Part shown: positions 33,010 through 44,699 of the stretch, piece by piece
Layout of the letters: every line of letters begins with the position of its first letter
Position numbering within the stretch: the first letter of the stretch is position 1
Made by a program: the position numbers and the translations under genes
The notes under the pieces: model-generated
The model's database searches: none
What the model saw: only the letters and a program-made list of their open reading frames with translations
What the model was told of the DNA's origin: nothing
Assembly: GCA_947311845.1 (NCBI GenBank)
Contig: CAMZMU010000089.1
Coordinates: 27,383,769 to 27,447,768 of the forward strand
Source: Poa pratensis
Lineage: Eukaryota; Streptophyta; Magnoliopsida; Poales; Poaceae
Direction of reading: 5' to 3'
Length of the DNA: 64,000 nt

Positions 33010-34790
33010 TGTAGAAAGTATTGAATCCCTAATTTCTGTTGTATTGATCTGGACCCTGGTGGGGGGTTTATATAGGAGTACAAGGGGTAGGAGACTTGGA
33101 GTACAAGATGATCTAACCCTAATCAATCATAACCGTACATATACTCTAACATCCCCCCTCAGTCGTAGCGGGAGTGAAGCGGACGATTGCGACTGAAGAG
33201 TCATGTGCGTCCGTCGCCTCCTCCACCTTGTCATCATCGCCGTCCCCTTCTGGTTCCTTCTCTTCCCTCCCGCAGTCACAGCGGGAGTGTCATGGACACA
33301 AGGGATGACGCGGATACTGTCGACTGGAGCTCTTGAGTTGCTGTAGACTTGTGTATGATGTTGATGTCGAGGTAGCCAAGTGTGATGTAGCCGTGGTCGA
33401 GGTTGTCGCGGTCGGTGTAGCCGATAGAGCCGAAGGCGCAAAAAAATTACGCGGTTTTGGGTTTTGAGGCGGCGGCGGCAGGGTTTCTGCGGCGGCGGCG
33501 GATTTTTGGGCGGCGGCGGCAGGTTTTCTGCGGCGGCGGCGGGGTTTTTACCAGGCGGGCGAGGCGATCGTGCGATCGCCCTAGCAGAGCGCCGGCGAAG
33601 TTTTTGGGCGGCGGCGGCAGGGTTTCTGCGGTGGCGGCGGGGTTTTGGTTTTTGGCGGCGTGCGGCAGCGACTCGCTTGGGAGCGGCGGCAGGCAGGCGG
33701 CGGTTTTTTGTGTCATTGTGCGGCGGCGGCGGCAGCGGATCTGCGGTGGCGGCGGGTTTTTGCGGCGTGCGACTCGACTCGCGTGATGTAGACCTTGGTG
33801 ATGATTGTGTTGGCGATGTAGAACTCGATGAAGATCATGATGTAGTCGTGCAGCTTGATGTCGTCGTGATTTGGCTCGGTGTAGATTGGCTCGATGCAGT
33901 GCAGATCGGTCGGTGTTGGCGCGTGATGTTCCGCTCGATGTAGACGATGTGCTGACGCCGCCTGACGATGGGAGGTCGATGGAGAGCTTGATTGGCTCCA
34001 GCAGGTTTGATCCGCTCGCTCGTGGTAGGGCTGCCCGTGAAGTCCAGCTCGGAGCAACCTCATGCATGTACGTACCATACCTTGTTCGGATCGTATAGGG
34101 CGCTGCTGGTGCTGCATGTTAGGCAGACGTGCACCCAGCTGCTGCTCCCTCGCCTCGTGCATGTGGCGTAGTTGGCGTGGCCGCGTCAGGTAGCTTGATG
34201 TGCGATGGCTTGCACGGGAGTCGCCGCGGGACGGCGCGTCTGATGCGCGCGTGACCATGACCACGCTTGGGTCAGGCTCGCCTAGAGCATGATCTGCTGG
34301 AGGCGTTGTCGTCCGGGCGTGCGCGCCGTCTTCTCCGCTTCTCCGCCTGGATCGGCTGAGTGCGCACGGATATGCACAATAATTTTTTGGAACTGATGTC
34401 GCCGGAATAGGATCTGGAAGTAAATCGTAGGGATTTAGGGTTTATTTGATGCCTAAACTGAATCTAATCTATGGGACTAGAGATTTCGAAAATTGTCTAA
34501 AATCTAATCTAAAGAACCGATCAGATCATTGATCTAAACCGGGAGCCGCGCCCCCGAGGAGAAGAGATTAATCTCCCCGGGGGCGGCGCGTTGCGGAAGT
34601 GGTGGAGAAACCTAGGATCGGCGTCGTGAGACAAACCGCTCTGATACCATGTGAATGTTTTAAATCCCTAATTTCTGTTGTATTGATCTGGACCCTGGTG
34701 GGGGGTTTATATAGGAGTACAAGGGGTAGGAGACTTGGAGTACAAGATGATCTAACCCTAATCAATCATAACCGTACATATACTCTAACA
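33010..34790 (-). mobile_element. Element C: small non-autonomous LTR retrotransposon nested in B
   Basis: Short LTRs (33010-33151 and 34650-34790, about 141 bp) enclose 1.5 kb without retroviral genes. The TSD CAAGG lies at 33005-33009 and 34791-34795. On the minus strand the right LTR is followed by TGGTATCAGAGCGGTT (34634-34649), a perfect initiator-tRNA-Met primer site. The left LTR is preceded by the purine tract CTGAGGGGGGA (33152-33162). The interior is GC-rich with CGG-repeat stretches (33463-33770) and no recognisable protein. It fits the TRIM/LARD class of non-autonomous elements and needs enzymes in trans. Confidence 0.92.
33463..33770. repeat. CGG-rich low-complexity core of element C
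   Basis: Repeated GGCGGCGGCGG and TTTCTGCGG blocks keep several frames open on both strands. Their predicted peptides are low-complexity Gly/Arg or Pro/Ala and no single frame is favoured, so no gene is called. Confidence 0.7.
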
Positions 34791-34795
34791 CAAGG

Positions 34796-35946
34796 GATAA
34801 TAGCTTACCAGGCCCAGTACACTCGACGGATCGGGACTGGTTAACTACACATTCGGGTAAAACCTTACTAGCTTTCAATCAAACTCGAGTCCCTGGACTC
34901 GAATCTGGAACAAACTGGTCAGATTCGACTAGGCCGCTTGAGGTCTTACTGAGTCGATCTGCAGAATAGCTTTGAATTTTACCCAACGCGTCCGTCGGGA
35001 TTTTTCATCATGTCTGCTGACACGGAAAGTATAAGGATTGACGTTGCTGGAACGGTCCTTAGCCCAGCTCGAAAGTTCGGCGGGTCTTACCTTTGCACTA
35101 TGCGTGCAGCATCCGAGGTATTTGCGACGGACGCAACTCGGGAATGTTTCGAGTATGATTTCGTATACGAATGGAGTCGATACATTTGTCAACTGACCTT
35201 TTGACGTTTATTCTATCGGGTGCGCGACAGCGCTCCCGATGGGAGTAGCCCCCGAGATTGTGCTTTATTACTTGTAATGGAGGATAATCTCAAAATCATT
35301 GTCTTGAGCATCTTTAGTCGAAGAAATTTTTGATACGCTCCCGATGGGAGTAATATGGAATCAGCCGAAGGAACGGTCGAGTGACCAATTTTGCCTTATC
35401 ATTGCCTTTTCACACCCGAACCAAACAAGGCAATCGAGTGACCAATACGCGTTGAGCGGACTCGAACGTATTTCTGATCAAAATTCTTGTGACGACGTCA
35501 TGGATGACGTTTTGTGGCGACTGCGCCATCTGACACGCGTGGCGTGTGTTATGCTGCGATGGATGGGACGTGACACATAGGCGGGCCCATTTGTGCAGAG
35601 CTGACCGAACGACGATGCAGTTTGGACTTGATTTGACCACTCGGGCCCACTTTTTCCGGAGAGGTGATTATGGCTCCTCTTTTTGCGTGCGTAGTGGGCG
35701 TAGTGGCCGGCGACGGTTGCCCACCGCGTTTGCCACGTGTACGGTGAGATTGCGAGCAGAGCGCACGGTTTGGATCTGAATGGCTGTGATTGCCTTTGAT
35801 TTGAGGTAAATAGGGGAAACGACGCTGGCATTGTTTTTTACTAGCCATTTGCTCTGCGCGCCGCCCCTGTTCCATCTTCTTCCTCGCGCCCCTGCTCCAT
35901 TGCTTCTTGCGCCCAAGCTCGTGCTGCTCTCCGTAGCCACCACACC
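34796..35946 (+). other. Element B: spacer upstream of the antisense gene
   Basis: Collinear with 14904-16056 of element A and only slightly diverged, including the CT-rich leader before the antisense ATG. Nothing else was recognised. Confidence 0.5.
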
Positions 35947-38684
35947 ATGGCGCCAAAGAGGAAAGCCTCTGCCACCGACGCGCCCACGGCTGACGCGGCC
36001 GCCCTGAAGGGGAAGAAAGCTGCGGCTGGCGCATCTGCCTCCGCCGTCGACCTCAAGAAGAGCGACGGCGATTGGATGAAGTCCACGATCAAAGCAGCGC
36101 ACCTCGAGAAGTTCCGCGAGGACGGACTGCTGCCGCCGGCGGACCAACTTACCGTCCGCGCGCCATCAAAAGAGGTACTCAACGAACCTCGCGCGAACGA
36201 GCGCGTATGCTTTGCGGAGTTTTTGCCTAGGGGTCTATCTTTTCCCCTCCACGACTTCGTTCGTGGTTTGCTGTACGCCTATGGGGTGCAGATCCATGAT
36301 CTCACCCCTAACGGCATTATGCACATAGCCTGTTTTATGGTGTTGTGCGAGTGCTTCCTGGGAGTTGCTCCCAGCTGGGCCCTTTGGAAGTCTATCTTCA
36401 TGGTTCGGCCCAACAACCGAGGCGGCCGAACCTATCCAGTCGGAGGCCTGCAGATCCAAGTACGCAGCGACACCCGATACTTCGCCGTGAAGCCAGTCGA
36501 CTCGGCGCAAGGGTGGAGGAAAAGGTGGTTTTATGTGCGCGTCGATCAGGAAGGAGTCCCAGCATTTTCGACTGTTGGTATAGCCACTAGGACGAAGGCC
36601 TGGGACCATGAGCTTTCGACTGAATAAGTGGCGGAAGCGGCGCCTCTGCTGGAGATGATTGGAGGACTGCTTAACCGCGTCACTGGTGTGCATCTAATTG
36701 CCACCTTTGTGAAGATGCGGGTGTGGCCGCTCCGCGCTCGCGCCCACCCAATGTGGGAGTACGAGGGTGCACTCGACGCCACCCGAATGAGCAAGGAGGA
36801 GCTGTCGAAGAGCGAGCTAGTGTCGCACGTGCGGTCCATCACCAACACAAAGTCCAGCGAGCCCTGCAACGTCGACTGCCCTGTCGATCCTTATGGGGCT
36901 GAAAAGCCTTTGCCAGAGGTTAGTGAATCTATCGATTTTATGATCTCCTGCTTTTGTTATTCTGCTATGCATCTTTGTCACATTCGACTGCTGTACTTTG
37001 TGTGCAAGGCCACTCGACCACCTCAACCCTTCCTCCTCTTCCTGAAGATGGCCCAACTCCTGAAACAGAGGTGACAGTAGAAGCGAAGGGAGGAGATGAA
37101 TCGCCTCTTCCTTCGGCTACTACATCTCCTACAGAAGAGGTTGAAGAAGAAGGGGTTGAAGAAGCACATGACAAGGAGCGTGCCACGACTGATGATGTGA
37201 GCGAGATTCCCACTCGCAAGCGCCGTCGGGCAGCTCACGTTGTGTCTTCCACCATGAGTTCACCCGCCAAGGGATCAGATGTGAGAGATGATGGAGACTT
37301 AGGCTCATCTCCTACGACCACAGCTGCTCCTTTGGACGTGAGCCCGTTGAGCTCAGCCCTTCCTCCTCCTCAATCGGGTGGAGAGCTACTTTTTGGAGGC
37401 CCAAACTTTGAAGAGCTCGACACTGATGATGAAGAAGAGCACAGGTTTGCTCCTTTTTGTACTACAATTTTTTGTGAGTTGAGTACTGTTTCTTATGTTG
37501 TATGTCTTTCGGTCACTCGCAGTGCTAAGACTGTGCGACCTCCAACTCCTCCAACCGAGAGAGCTTCGACTCCAGATCAGCCAGAAGCTTCCCCTGTTGC
37601 GGCTGAGGTTGTGAGAACAGTAGCCACGGCTACTACCTTTGAAGCCGCCAAGATCGCGAGTGCCTCAACTCCGCAAATTGGGACTTCTGCTGCCAAGCCT
37701 GCGCCTTGGGTTGAACACGTAAGTGTCGTTTGTCGAGTCCTCATTCTGGGACTATTTGTGTATAGCTTATGCTGGTTCCATTGTGCATGCAGCCCTTCTA
37801 CCTCAACCTGGTTGAATCAGGCAAGGCGTTTGTCCAGGTTGAACAGGAGAGCGACAACCTGCGCGCTGCCATGGAGCAACTCAGCCGTAAGTGTGTTTGA
37901 CTTCTGTATGTCTTTGCTTTGTCGATTGTGAATGACATCTGTCCATCTATCTCAGGTGACAAGGCAACCGCTGAGTCTCGGGTTAAAGAGCTAGAAGAGG
38001 CACTCGCCAAACAGCGCGCAGAGTCGAAGAAGGCCTTGGATGATGCCAAGGACTTCGCTGCTTTGCGCGAGAAAAATTATGCTGTGCGCCTGGCGAGCCT
38101 CACCCGAGACGTAGGCGGTGAGCTGAATCTTTCACTTTCTGTCTACTTCCTTTTGCCACTGAATGTTATGTAAAATTTTCTGTTCTTTCTGCTTTTTTGA
38201 AGGAGCTGTTGGCGCACCGGTACCTGTAGACCAGTCGAGTGGCGATTTGTCTCTTGACCGCGCGATCGGCGACCTGTATGTCGTCTCCACCCAAGCCAAG
38301 GATGCACTCGCCAAGGCTACGAGCACGCTTGGCGCCGTGTACAAGGACGTGTTCCCGTCTAGCCAACCTCCTTCGACTGTGGATGGCTTCGCCGACGTCC
38401 TGGGCCCGGGAACTTCGACTATGACGAACTTTGCTCGCGCTTTGACGGTACGCGGCTCAGAGACCACCCTCAAACTCCTTTTAGGTCATGGGATAGAGGG
38501 TGACTTCAAAGCAGCTCTGTCTGACTTTCCTCGCAAGCCGGGCGGGAAGCTGGTGTCCCTAAAGCATGTGAACGAGCCAGCCGCAAAGTTGGATGAAATA
38601 TTTATGGCTACCATGGAGCGCCGGGCAGCAGAGGTCGCCGCCCGTGCGAGTAGGGCTAGGTCGGAGTCGATGTCTGAGAAGTAG
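35947..38684 (+). pseudogene. Antisense gene 1 of element B (Transposase_28-like), with a stop in exon 1
   Basis: Same exon plan as at 16057, with the same splice sites. Exon 1 here keeps the 53 bases that A has lost (36521-36575 region, coding WFYVRVDQEGVPAF). However, a GAA codon has become TAA at about 36625-36627, ending the frame after 226 codons. Later exons are open, including the exon from 38203 to the stop at 38684. A and B thus have different first lesions, which shows they decayed independently from an intact gene. Confidence 0.7.
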
Positions 38685-38931
38685 GGCAGCCGCGCCTTTT
38701 TATGCCTTGTAATTAAACTTATGACCATGCGAGTATGCATGTGCTTTTGCTACCTTTGTATGAATTTATTTTCCTCGTTATGATTCTGCTTGTAAAGCTG
38801 TGTGTTGTTACTCACCTAAGCTTTGTGATGAGTTTTTTATGAAACTTTTATGATATTTAGAACAGAAACAGCAAGCCGCCACTGTATCCAGCTCGTCGCG
38901 GCATCGTGACCCTACTCGATCTCGAGCTCAG

Positions 38932-39676
38932 GTGGCAAACGATGCCGCAGTAATACGTTATATGAAGGCCCGACTCGCGAGACTGGAGCAAGAGCTGGAG
39001 AATACCCGCAGTGAGCTGGAAAGGATGAGGGCGAGGCCTGCTTTACCCACTCAACGGGAGGAGTATGTGCTTGGCGAGATGGAGATCGTGAACAGACAGC
39101 TCGAGTGTAAGCATGACTGCTTTGATCTTGTGAGTTCACAACCTGTTCCTTTTTGTTCACCCAAATTGCGTTGTTGCAGGTTTTGTTCAAGATTTCCAGG
39201 CGGAGCAGGCTCGCGTCGATGAGCAATTGAACATGGCGACTGACGAACCCACTACTGGCCGTCAGCACTTTCGCTTGGATAGACACCGAGCACGCATACT
39301 TGCGACTCTACAGGATCGGGTGTGGCGGAGCACTATGCTGCTTGAGTTATGCAGGTCGGCCTTCAGTAGAATTAACCAGATTCTTTTTCCAGCTGGGCCG
39401 CAACCTCAAGGAATCCACACGTTACTCGAGCTCTTCCGGTCAACAGGTTCCATTCGAGGCTTTATCACCCAGAAGCTTGTGGATGGCGCCAACGCAACCA
39501 TGGCATATCTCCGAAGTCAACGTCCAAATTTGCAGCTACGTCCACCCGCGCCTGGATCGTCCTTGTCCCAGTCGAATGTTGACGATACCTTCGATCATGC
39601 GAGGACATTGGTTGATTGCTATCATGCGCAACTTATGGGCCCTGTTCTTCCAGCAAAGGACGAACCGGAAGATTAG
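38932..39676 (+). CDS. Antisense gene 2 (or alternative 3' exons) of element B
   Basis: This copy is better preserved than that of element A. The first part holds the helix KARLARLEQELENTRSEL. A predicted intron of about 75 bp (donor after CTCGAGT near 39105, acceptor CAG at 39180) leads to an open second exon that ends KDEPED and TAG. The product has no recognised catalytic motif. Confidence 0.55.
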
Positions 39677-40204
39677 GGTTTTTCTGTATAGGAAACAGCC
39701 CCCGAGTGTAAATTTTGCCACTTGGTACATATTTGTTCACTTGTATATATGCAGCCCCCGAGTGTATCGAGTGGGGTTTATGAAAAACACTTTACATAGA
39801 TCATGAATTATACAGCCCCGAGTGCTCGAGTGAGGTTGTGAATTTTTTACGGTATTTGAAGCTTCAACTCATGTTATTGAGCAACCTTGTGGTTTATGTG
39901 TGATTTTGTGCGACCCCGCCCCCGAGTATTCGAGTGTGCCTAGGTATTATGTTTGAAGGAGCGAGAGCTCACGTTTTGAAGTAGCTCAGCCCCCGAGTAT
40001 TCGGGTGAGGCTAAGGTTGTGCGAGTAGTAAACAGGGAGAAATATGAGGAATTTATTGACTATATTCCATTTATGAATGTTAGGCTGCAGGCCGCCTCAT
40101 TAAAAACCTTCCAGTCCCCTTAGGTACCCTGGTAAGGAAAAGAGCGCGTCTGAAACCTGCAGCCATCCGACATATGTGCCTATTACATTATGCGATAGAG
40201 CTAT

Positions 40205-40577
40205 CTAAGCATAGAAACGGCGCAGCTGCGCAACGTTCCAAGGATTATGAGAGAGTTCGCCTGTCTTCGCGTGGTTCAATCTGTATGCTCCACCACCAAT
40301 GACCTCGGTGATGATGAAGGGTCCTTCCCATGGAGAAGCAAGTTTATGCACCTTCTTTTGCTTCAGTCGAAGTACCAAGTCACCCACCTCGAAGGACCTG
40401 GTACGCAGTCGACGGCTGTGATAGTTGCGTAGATCTTGCTGGTAGACAGCTGTGCGTGCTAGCGTCGTGTTGCGTGCTTCTTCGAGCAAGTCGACTGCAT
40501 CTTCGAGTGCTTCATCTGCATCGTCTTCATTATATGCTTCGACCCTTGGTGCGTTGAACCTTACGTCTGATGGCAGG
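40205..40577 (-). pseudogene. Element B integrase C-terminus, interrupted by element D
   Basis: Codes VLRLKQKKVHKLASPWEGPF and the following C-terminal end of integrase. Element D inserted after the GCAGG at 40573-40577. The frame resumes at 50893. Confidence 0.8.
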
Positions 40578-41074
40578 TGACAAGGATATACATCTCGGGT
40601 ACCCTACTGTGAGGGTACCTGGTGCACGTGATGACTAAAAGCCCAACTAGCGAAGATACGACTCGAAGCCCATGACGAGAGGCCCAACAAGATGAAGTAA
40701 CTTCCAAGTTTAGACATAGACATAGTCGGTTTATACTTTCCTTATGTGTAAACTAGGTCGGTTACAAACTCCCGAGACCCAGCCTATTTAAAGGCTGGGA
40801 GGGGTGCCGATCTAGGACCAAGCCATACTCGAACCACCAAAGCTCTTGCGAGATCGTCATCTCGCCGGAGCCACCTTGTAACCACATAATCTCCAGCGAT
40901 CAATAACAGACAAGCAGGAAGTAGGGTCTTTACCTCCACCCGAGGGGCCTGAACCTGGGTAAATCTTTGCCTCTGCTTGTCAGCCGACGAAACTACCAGT
41001 ACTACCACGTTCTCTCCCCATAATCTCAACCCTAGGTCCTTAACCATGGGATTTGATGAGGGTACACCTCGTCA
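40578..41074 (+). repeat. 5' LTR of element D
   Basis: Begins TGACAAGGATATAC and ends ACACCTCGTCA (497 bp). TATTTAAAGG near 40785 is a TATA-like core promoter. Confidence 0.94.
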
Positions 41075-43860
41075 ATTGGCGCCGTCTGTGGGAAAGAATA
41101 GTGCTGGACTCGCGGTTTCTTCGGTTCCATCGGAAAACGGCGACTCGCCGATCGGATCTACAAACGGCAACTCGCCGGCTGCATCGACAAACCAGAACTC
41201 GCCGACTCAGGCGGCACACGGCAACTCGCCGGCTCACTCGACAAACGGCAACACGTCAGCTTCACCTGCAAAAAGCGCATCGGATCCTCTGATGGATTTC
41301 GAGCCACACTCGCCAGGATTCCAGGAGGCCTTCTCCGATCTCGAGTCAGGTTTGGGTTTAACCGTTGGTTCGTTCAATTTTTTCGTCAACAAGCTTGGTG
41401 TGCAGGACTTGACGGATCCACGCCAACTCGCGACTTCCGCACCCGAGGCTCCATCGGTTGCGGCTCCTTCGACTGCGGATCCCTCAACTGTGTCCATACC
41501 ATCGTCGACCCTCCAAGCTTGTTCGTCTGCAACAACCATGTCCACACGAGAGATGCGCGAGCTCATTGAAGAGCTCCAGGGCGAGGAGGCCGAATCAGCA
41601 TACCGCACAAACGATCCGAGCTGGATCTCCCACTCGAGGATAGTTTCGACTGCGGGATCTCCCTCAGCGACTTCGACGACCTCGAAACTCATATCGACAA
41701 CCACGTCGACTCCGAGATCTGCGCCAACAACAACCTCGACTTCGAGATTCATAACAACCTCGCCGACGCCGAGATGAGCATAGGCGATGAAGGCATCGAC
41801 TGCGAGATCCGTCCAGACGGACCACTCGATGAACATACGGACTCAGACATGAGCCTCGATGAAGATGTCGAGTCCATGACAGGACTCGAAAGCATACACA
41901 CATACCCTCGGGTCATACCCCAGCAGGTCTACGTTGCCATCGCAGCAGAAACATCAGACACTGCGGCCAGCCGCAGGCCTACAGAATTCCCGTGCACAGT
42001 CACTATGCCGGACGGAGCCACAACCCTCACAATCACTGCTGAGATGGCAGCAAAAGCAGATAAAGTTATCAAGGAGTGCACAATGATGCCAGCAGACGCA
42101 ACACAAGAAGAGATGTTGACCTTCCAGTACTTCAACTGGCAGGAGTCACTTCGACTGAAGCAGATAAGAGCACACTCGAAGAACGCAAAAAGCAAGCTAG
42201 CTTGTCGAGTGCGCGCAGAAGACAGCTCTCCCTGAGCTCCACCGGGCGAGCAGACACAAGACCCAGATCAAGGTTGTCACACCTCTCGCCAGGCGAGAAG
42301 GCGGCACTCACCCGCAACTTAGGCAACTCCTTCATGACATACGACGAGGAAGGACTGCCGGTGCCCAAAACAGCAGCAGGTGCTCTCTACACCGCTGCAG
42401 CATACCTGGAGGCAATCAAGCCCCCAGCGGATGACCCCAATGCAAAACTACACCGCCAACAGATCAAATCACTCGCCTTAGCTGCAAAGGCCATACGCCA
42501 AGTTCCAAGAACTCCAGGTGGGAGTCGAGACCGTGCCCTAGTCGACGCGCCTCGGGAAGAGCATAATCACAGTGGTCGTCGCCACCACTCGAAGGAAAGA
42601 AGCGGCTCGCGAAGGCGCAGGTCCAGGAGCAGGTCACGCAGATCATACAGTAGCGACTCATACTCGATCGAGAGCCTGAGCCACATGGAGCTCTGTGCTT
42701 CACTCGACGCGTCCGCGAGACACGGATGCCCAAAGGGTTCAAACTCACATCTGAACAGCCCAAGTACACGGGTCGACAGGAACCTTCCGGGTGGCTGGAA
42801 GATTACAGGCTGGCTGTCGCATGCCAGCGAGGCACGAACACCACAGCCATGCAGTACATACGACTGATGCTCGAAGGCACAGCCCGCGACTGGCTCAAGG
42901 CCCTACCTTCATCAAAGTACGACTCGTGGGATCACTTCCGCGATGACTTCATCAAAAACTTCGAGCCTCTGTGTGAGCGCCCAAAAACGTTCGAGGAACT
43001 GCGGGCCTGCGTGCAACGATCAGACGAAAGGCTGAGGTCATACATTAGACGATGGACTGAGATACGCAACTCAGTCGGAGTAATTTCAGAAGACATGGCC
43101 ATGGATGCCTTCATAATGGGACTCGCCAGGCATGACCTCAAAGAAGCACTCGGTCGCAAAAAGCCAACCTCTGTGGCTAACCTCTTGATGACCGCGACTG
43201 AGTGGGCAGATGGAGAAGATATGGCGCGCACACACGCGGGTCCTCACCCCGTGACAATCATGAAAGCGGCAGTCGAAGCCGCAGAGACTCATACAGGGAT
43301 GATCGAAGGCGCAAGCGTTCAAAACGTCATTACGACGACGATAGACCCGAATTCATGGCGGCTGGATTCTCTACACCACGCAATGACCAGACAGAAGCGA
43401 CCAGCGATCAGAAGATCGACGGGACAGTCGAAGATCGACGGGACAGTCGAGACGACGTCGAGACAGCCGAGATCGCGGCCAACGCAGTGATAGCTACAAG
43501 AGGAAGGACTGGCGCAAGTCACGGGCACAATCTGAGCGATCATTCGAAGAAAAGATGGACGCTGATTGCAGATTCCACCTGTACAAGGGGGACGACGGAA
43601 AACTGCGATCCAACCACTCGATGAGAAACTGCAGGGAGTTCGACCAAATGGCGACTGATTACGTAAATCGCAGAAAGGCAGCAGCCGCACAAGCACCTGC
43701 ACCCGTGCCTCAGCCAAACAACGTGCCTGTTCTGATGGCACCACCTCCACCACCACAGCCTGCTCAGGCGGAAACCTCGCGGGTGCCATACAGCACATAC
43801 CGCGGGTGGACGAGCCGCAGTACCCTCCACCCCAAGGGCAGATGTACATGATACAGAAAG
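40977..43860 (+). pseudogene. Element D gag
   Basis: The frame is open from within the LTR (MSADETTSTTTFSPHN) through the PBS into gag, as in element A, with the same Asn-Gly-Asn-Ser-Pro repeats at 41140-41260. Later parts shift frame: 41774-42235, 42076-42867, then 42726-43490 with the gag core (YIRLMLEGTARDWLKALP, DDFIKNFEPLCERPKTFEEL, AMDAFIMGLARHD). A basic region and the CRFHLYKG/HSMRNC zinc-finger-like segment (43560-43640) follow. Despite the young LTRs gag has several frameshifts, so D was probably copied from an already defective template using proteins in trans. Confidence 0.85.
41077..41093 (+). other. Primer binding site of element D
   Basis: TGGCGCCGTCTGTGGGA two bases after the LTR, identical to the site in element A. 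Confidence 0.87.
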
Positions 43861-44570
43861 GTCGACCTTCCAACAGGGAGCAAAAACTTCGCACTCGACA
43901 AGTAAACATGGCGGTCATGTCACCCCCTGCGGTAACAGAATATTTGAAAGGAGCCGAAACTACAATAAGCTTCAGCAAAGAGGACCACCCTCCATCGGTT
44001 GTTCGCCCAGGGCACTCCGCTCTGGTACTCGACGCGCAAATTGGAGGCTACGCTATGTCCAAGGTCTTCATGGATGGGGGAGCGGCATAAACATCATCTT
44101 CGCAGATACGCTCCGCAAAATGAACAGGTCAGTCGAAAACCTGCCAAGATCCTCAAATACCTTCCACGGTATCGTTCCAGGGAAAGCAATAAGCCCAGAG
44201 GGCACCATACAACTCGACGTAACGTTGGGGACAAGCACCACTTCAGGACAGAGTCGATTGAGTTCGAAGTGGTCGACTGGAAGTCACAATACCATGCTAT
44301 ACTTGGACGCCCGACGTTCGCTCGATTCATGGCGGTGCCACATTACGCATACCTCCAGCTGAAGATGCCTGGACCAAAAGGAGTAATCACAGTCAAGGGG
44401 AACTTCCAAAAGTCTGACTCTTGTGATCGAGAATTCAGCAAAATCTCTGAGATGTTTGGCATGGAAGCAACACTCGCTGATCTAGCGGTCTCCAACGATC
44501 GAACACTTATGCCAGAGCACAAAAAGGTGGCAGTCGACAGAGCATTCAATGCCACCAATGACACAAATCG
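43806..44570 (+). pseudogene. Element D protease region
   Basis: MSKVFMDGG lies near 44060 and WKSQYHAILGRPTFARF near 44280, in frames separated by small indels. This is the Tat-type retropepsin position between gag and RT. Confidence 0.75.
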
Positions 44571-44699
44571 CATCAGGTGCACCCGACTGACCCGACCAAG
44601 ACAGTCAATGTCTCGTCGAGTCTGCCTATCGCATAGGAAAGCGCGCTCGTCGAATTCCTCCGTGAGAACTGGGATATATTTGCATGGTGTCCAGCAGAC

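Noticed and set aside
33447..34067. Long frames on both strands in element C
   Set aside because: They arise from CGG-repeat composition; all are low complexity and no frame has a domain or start signal of its own.
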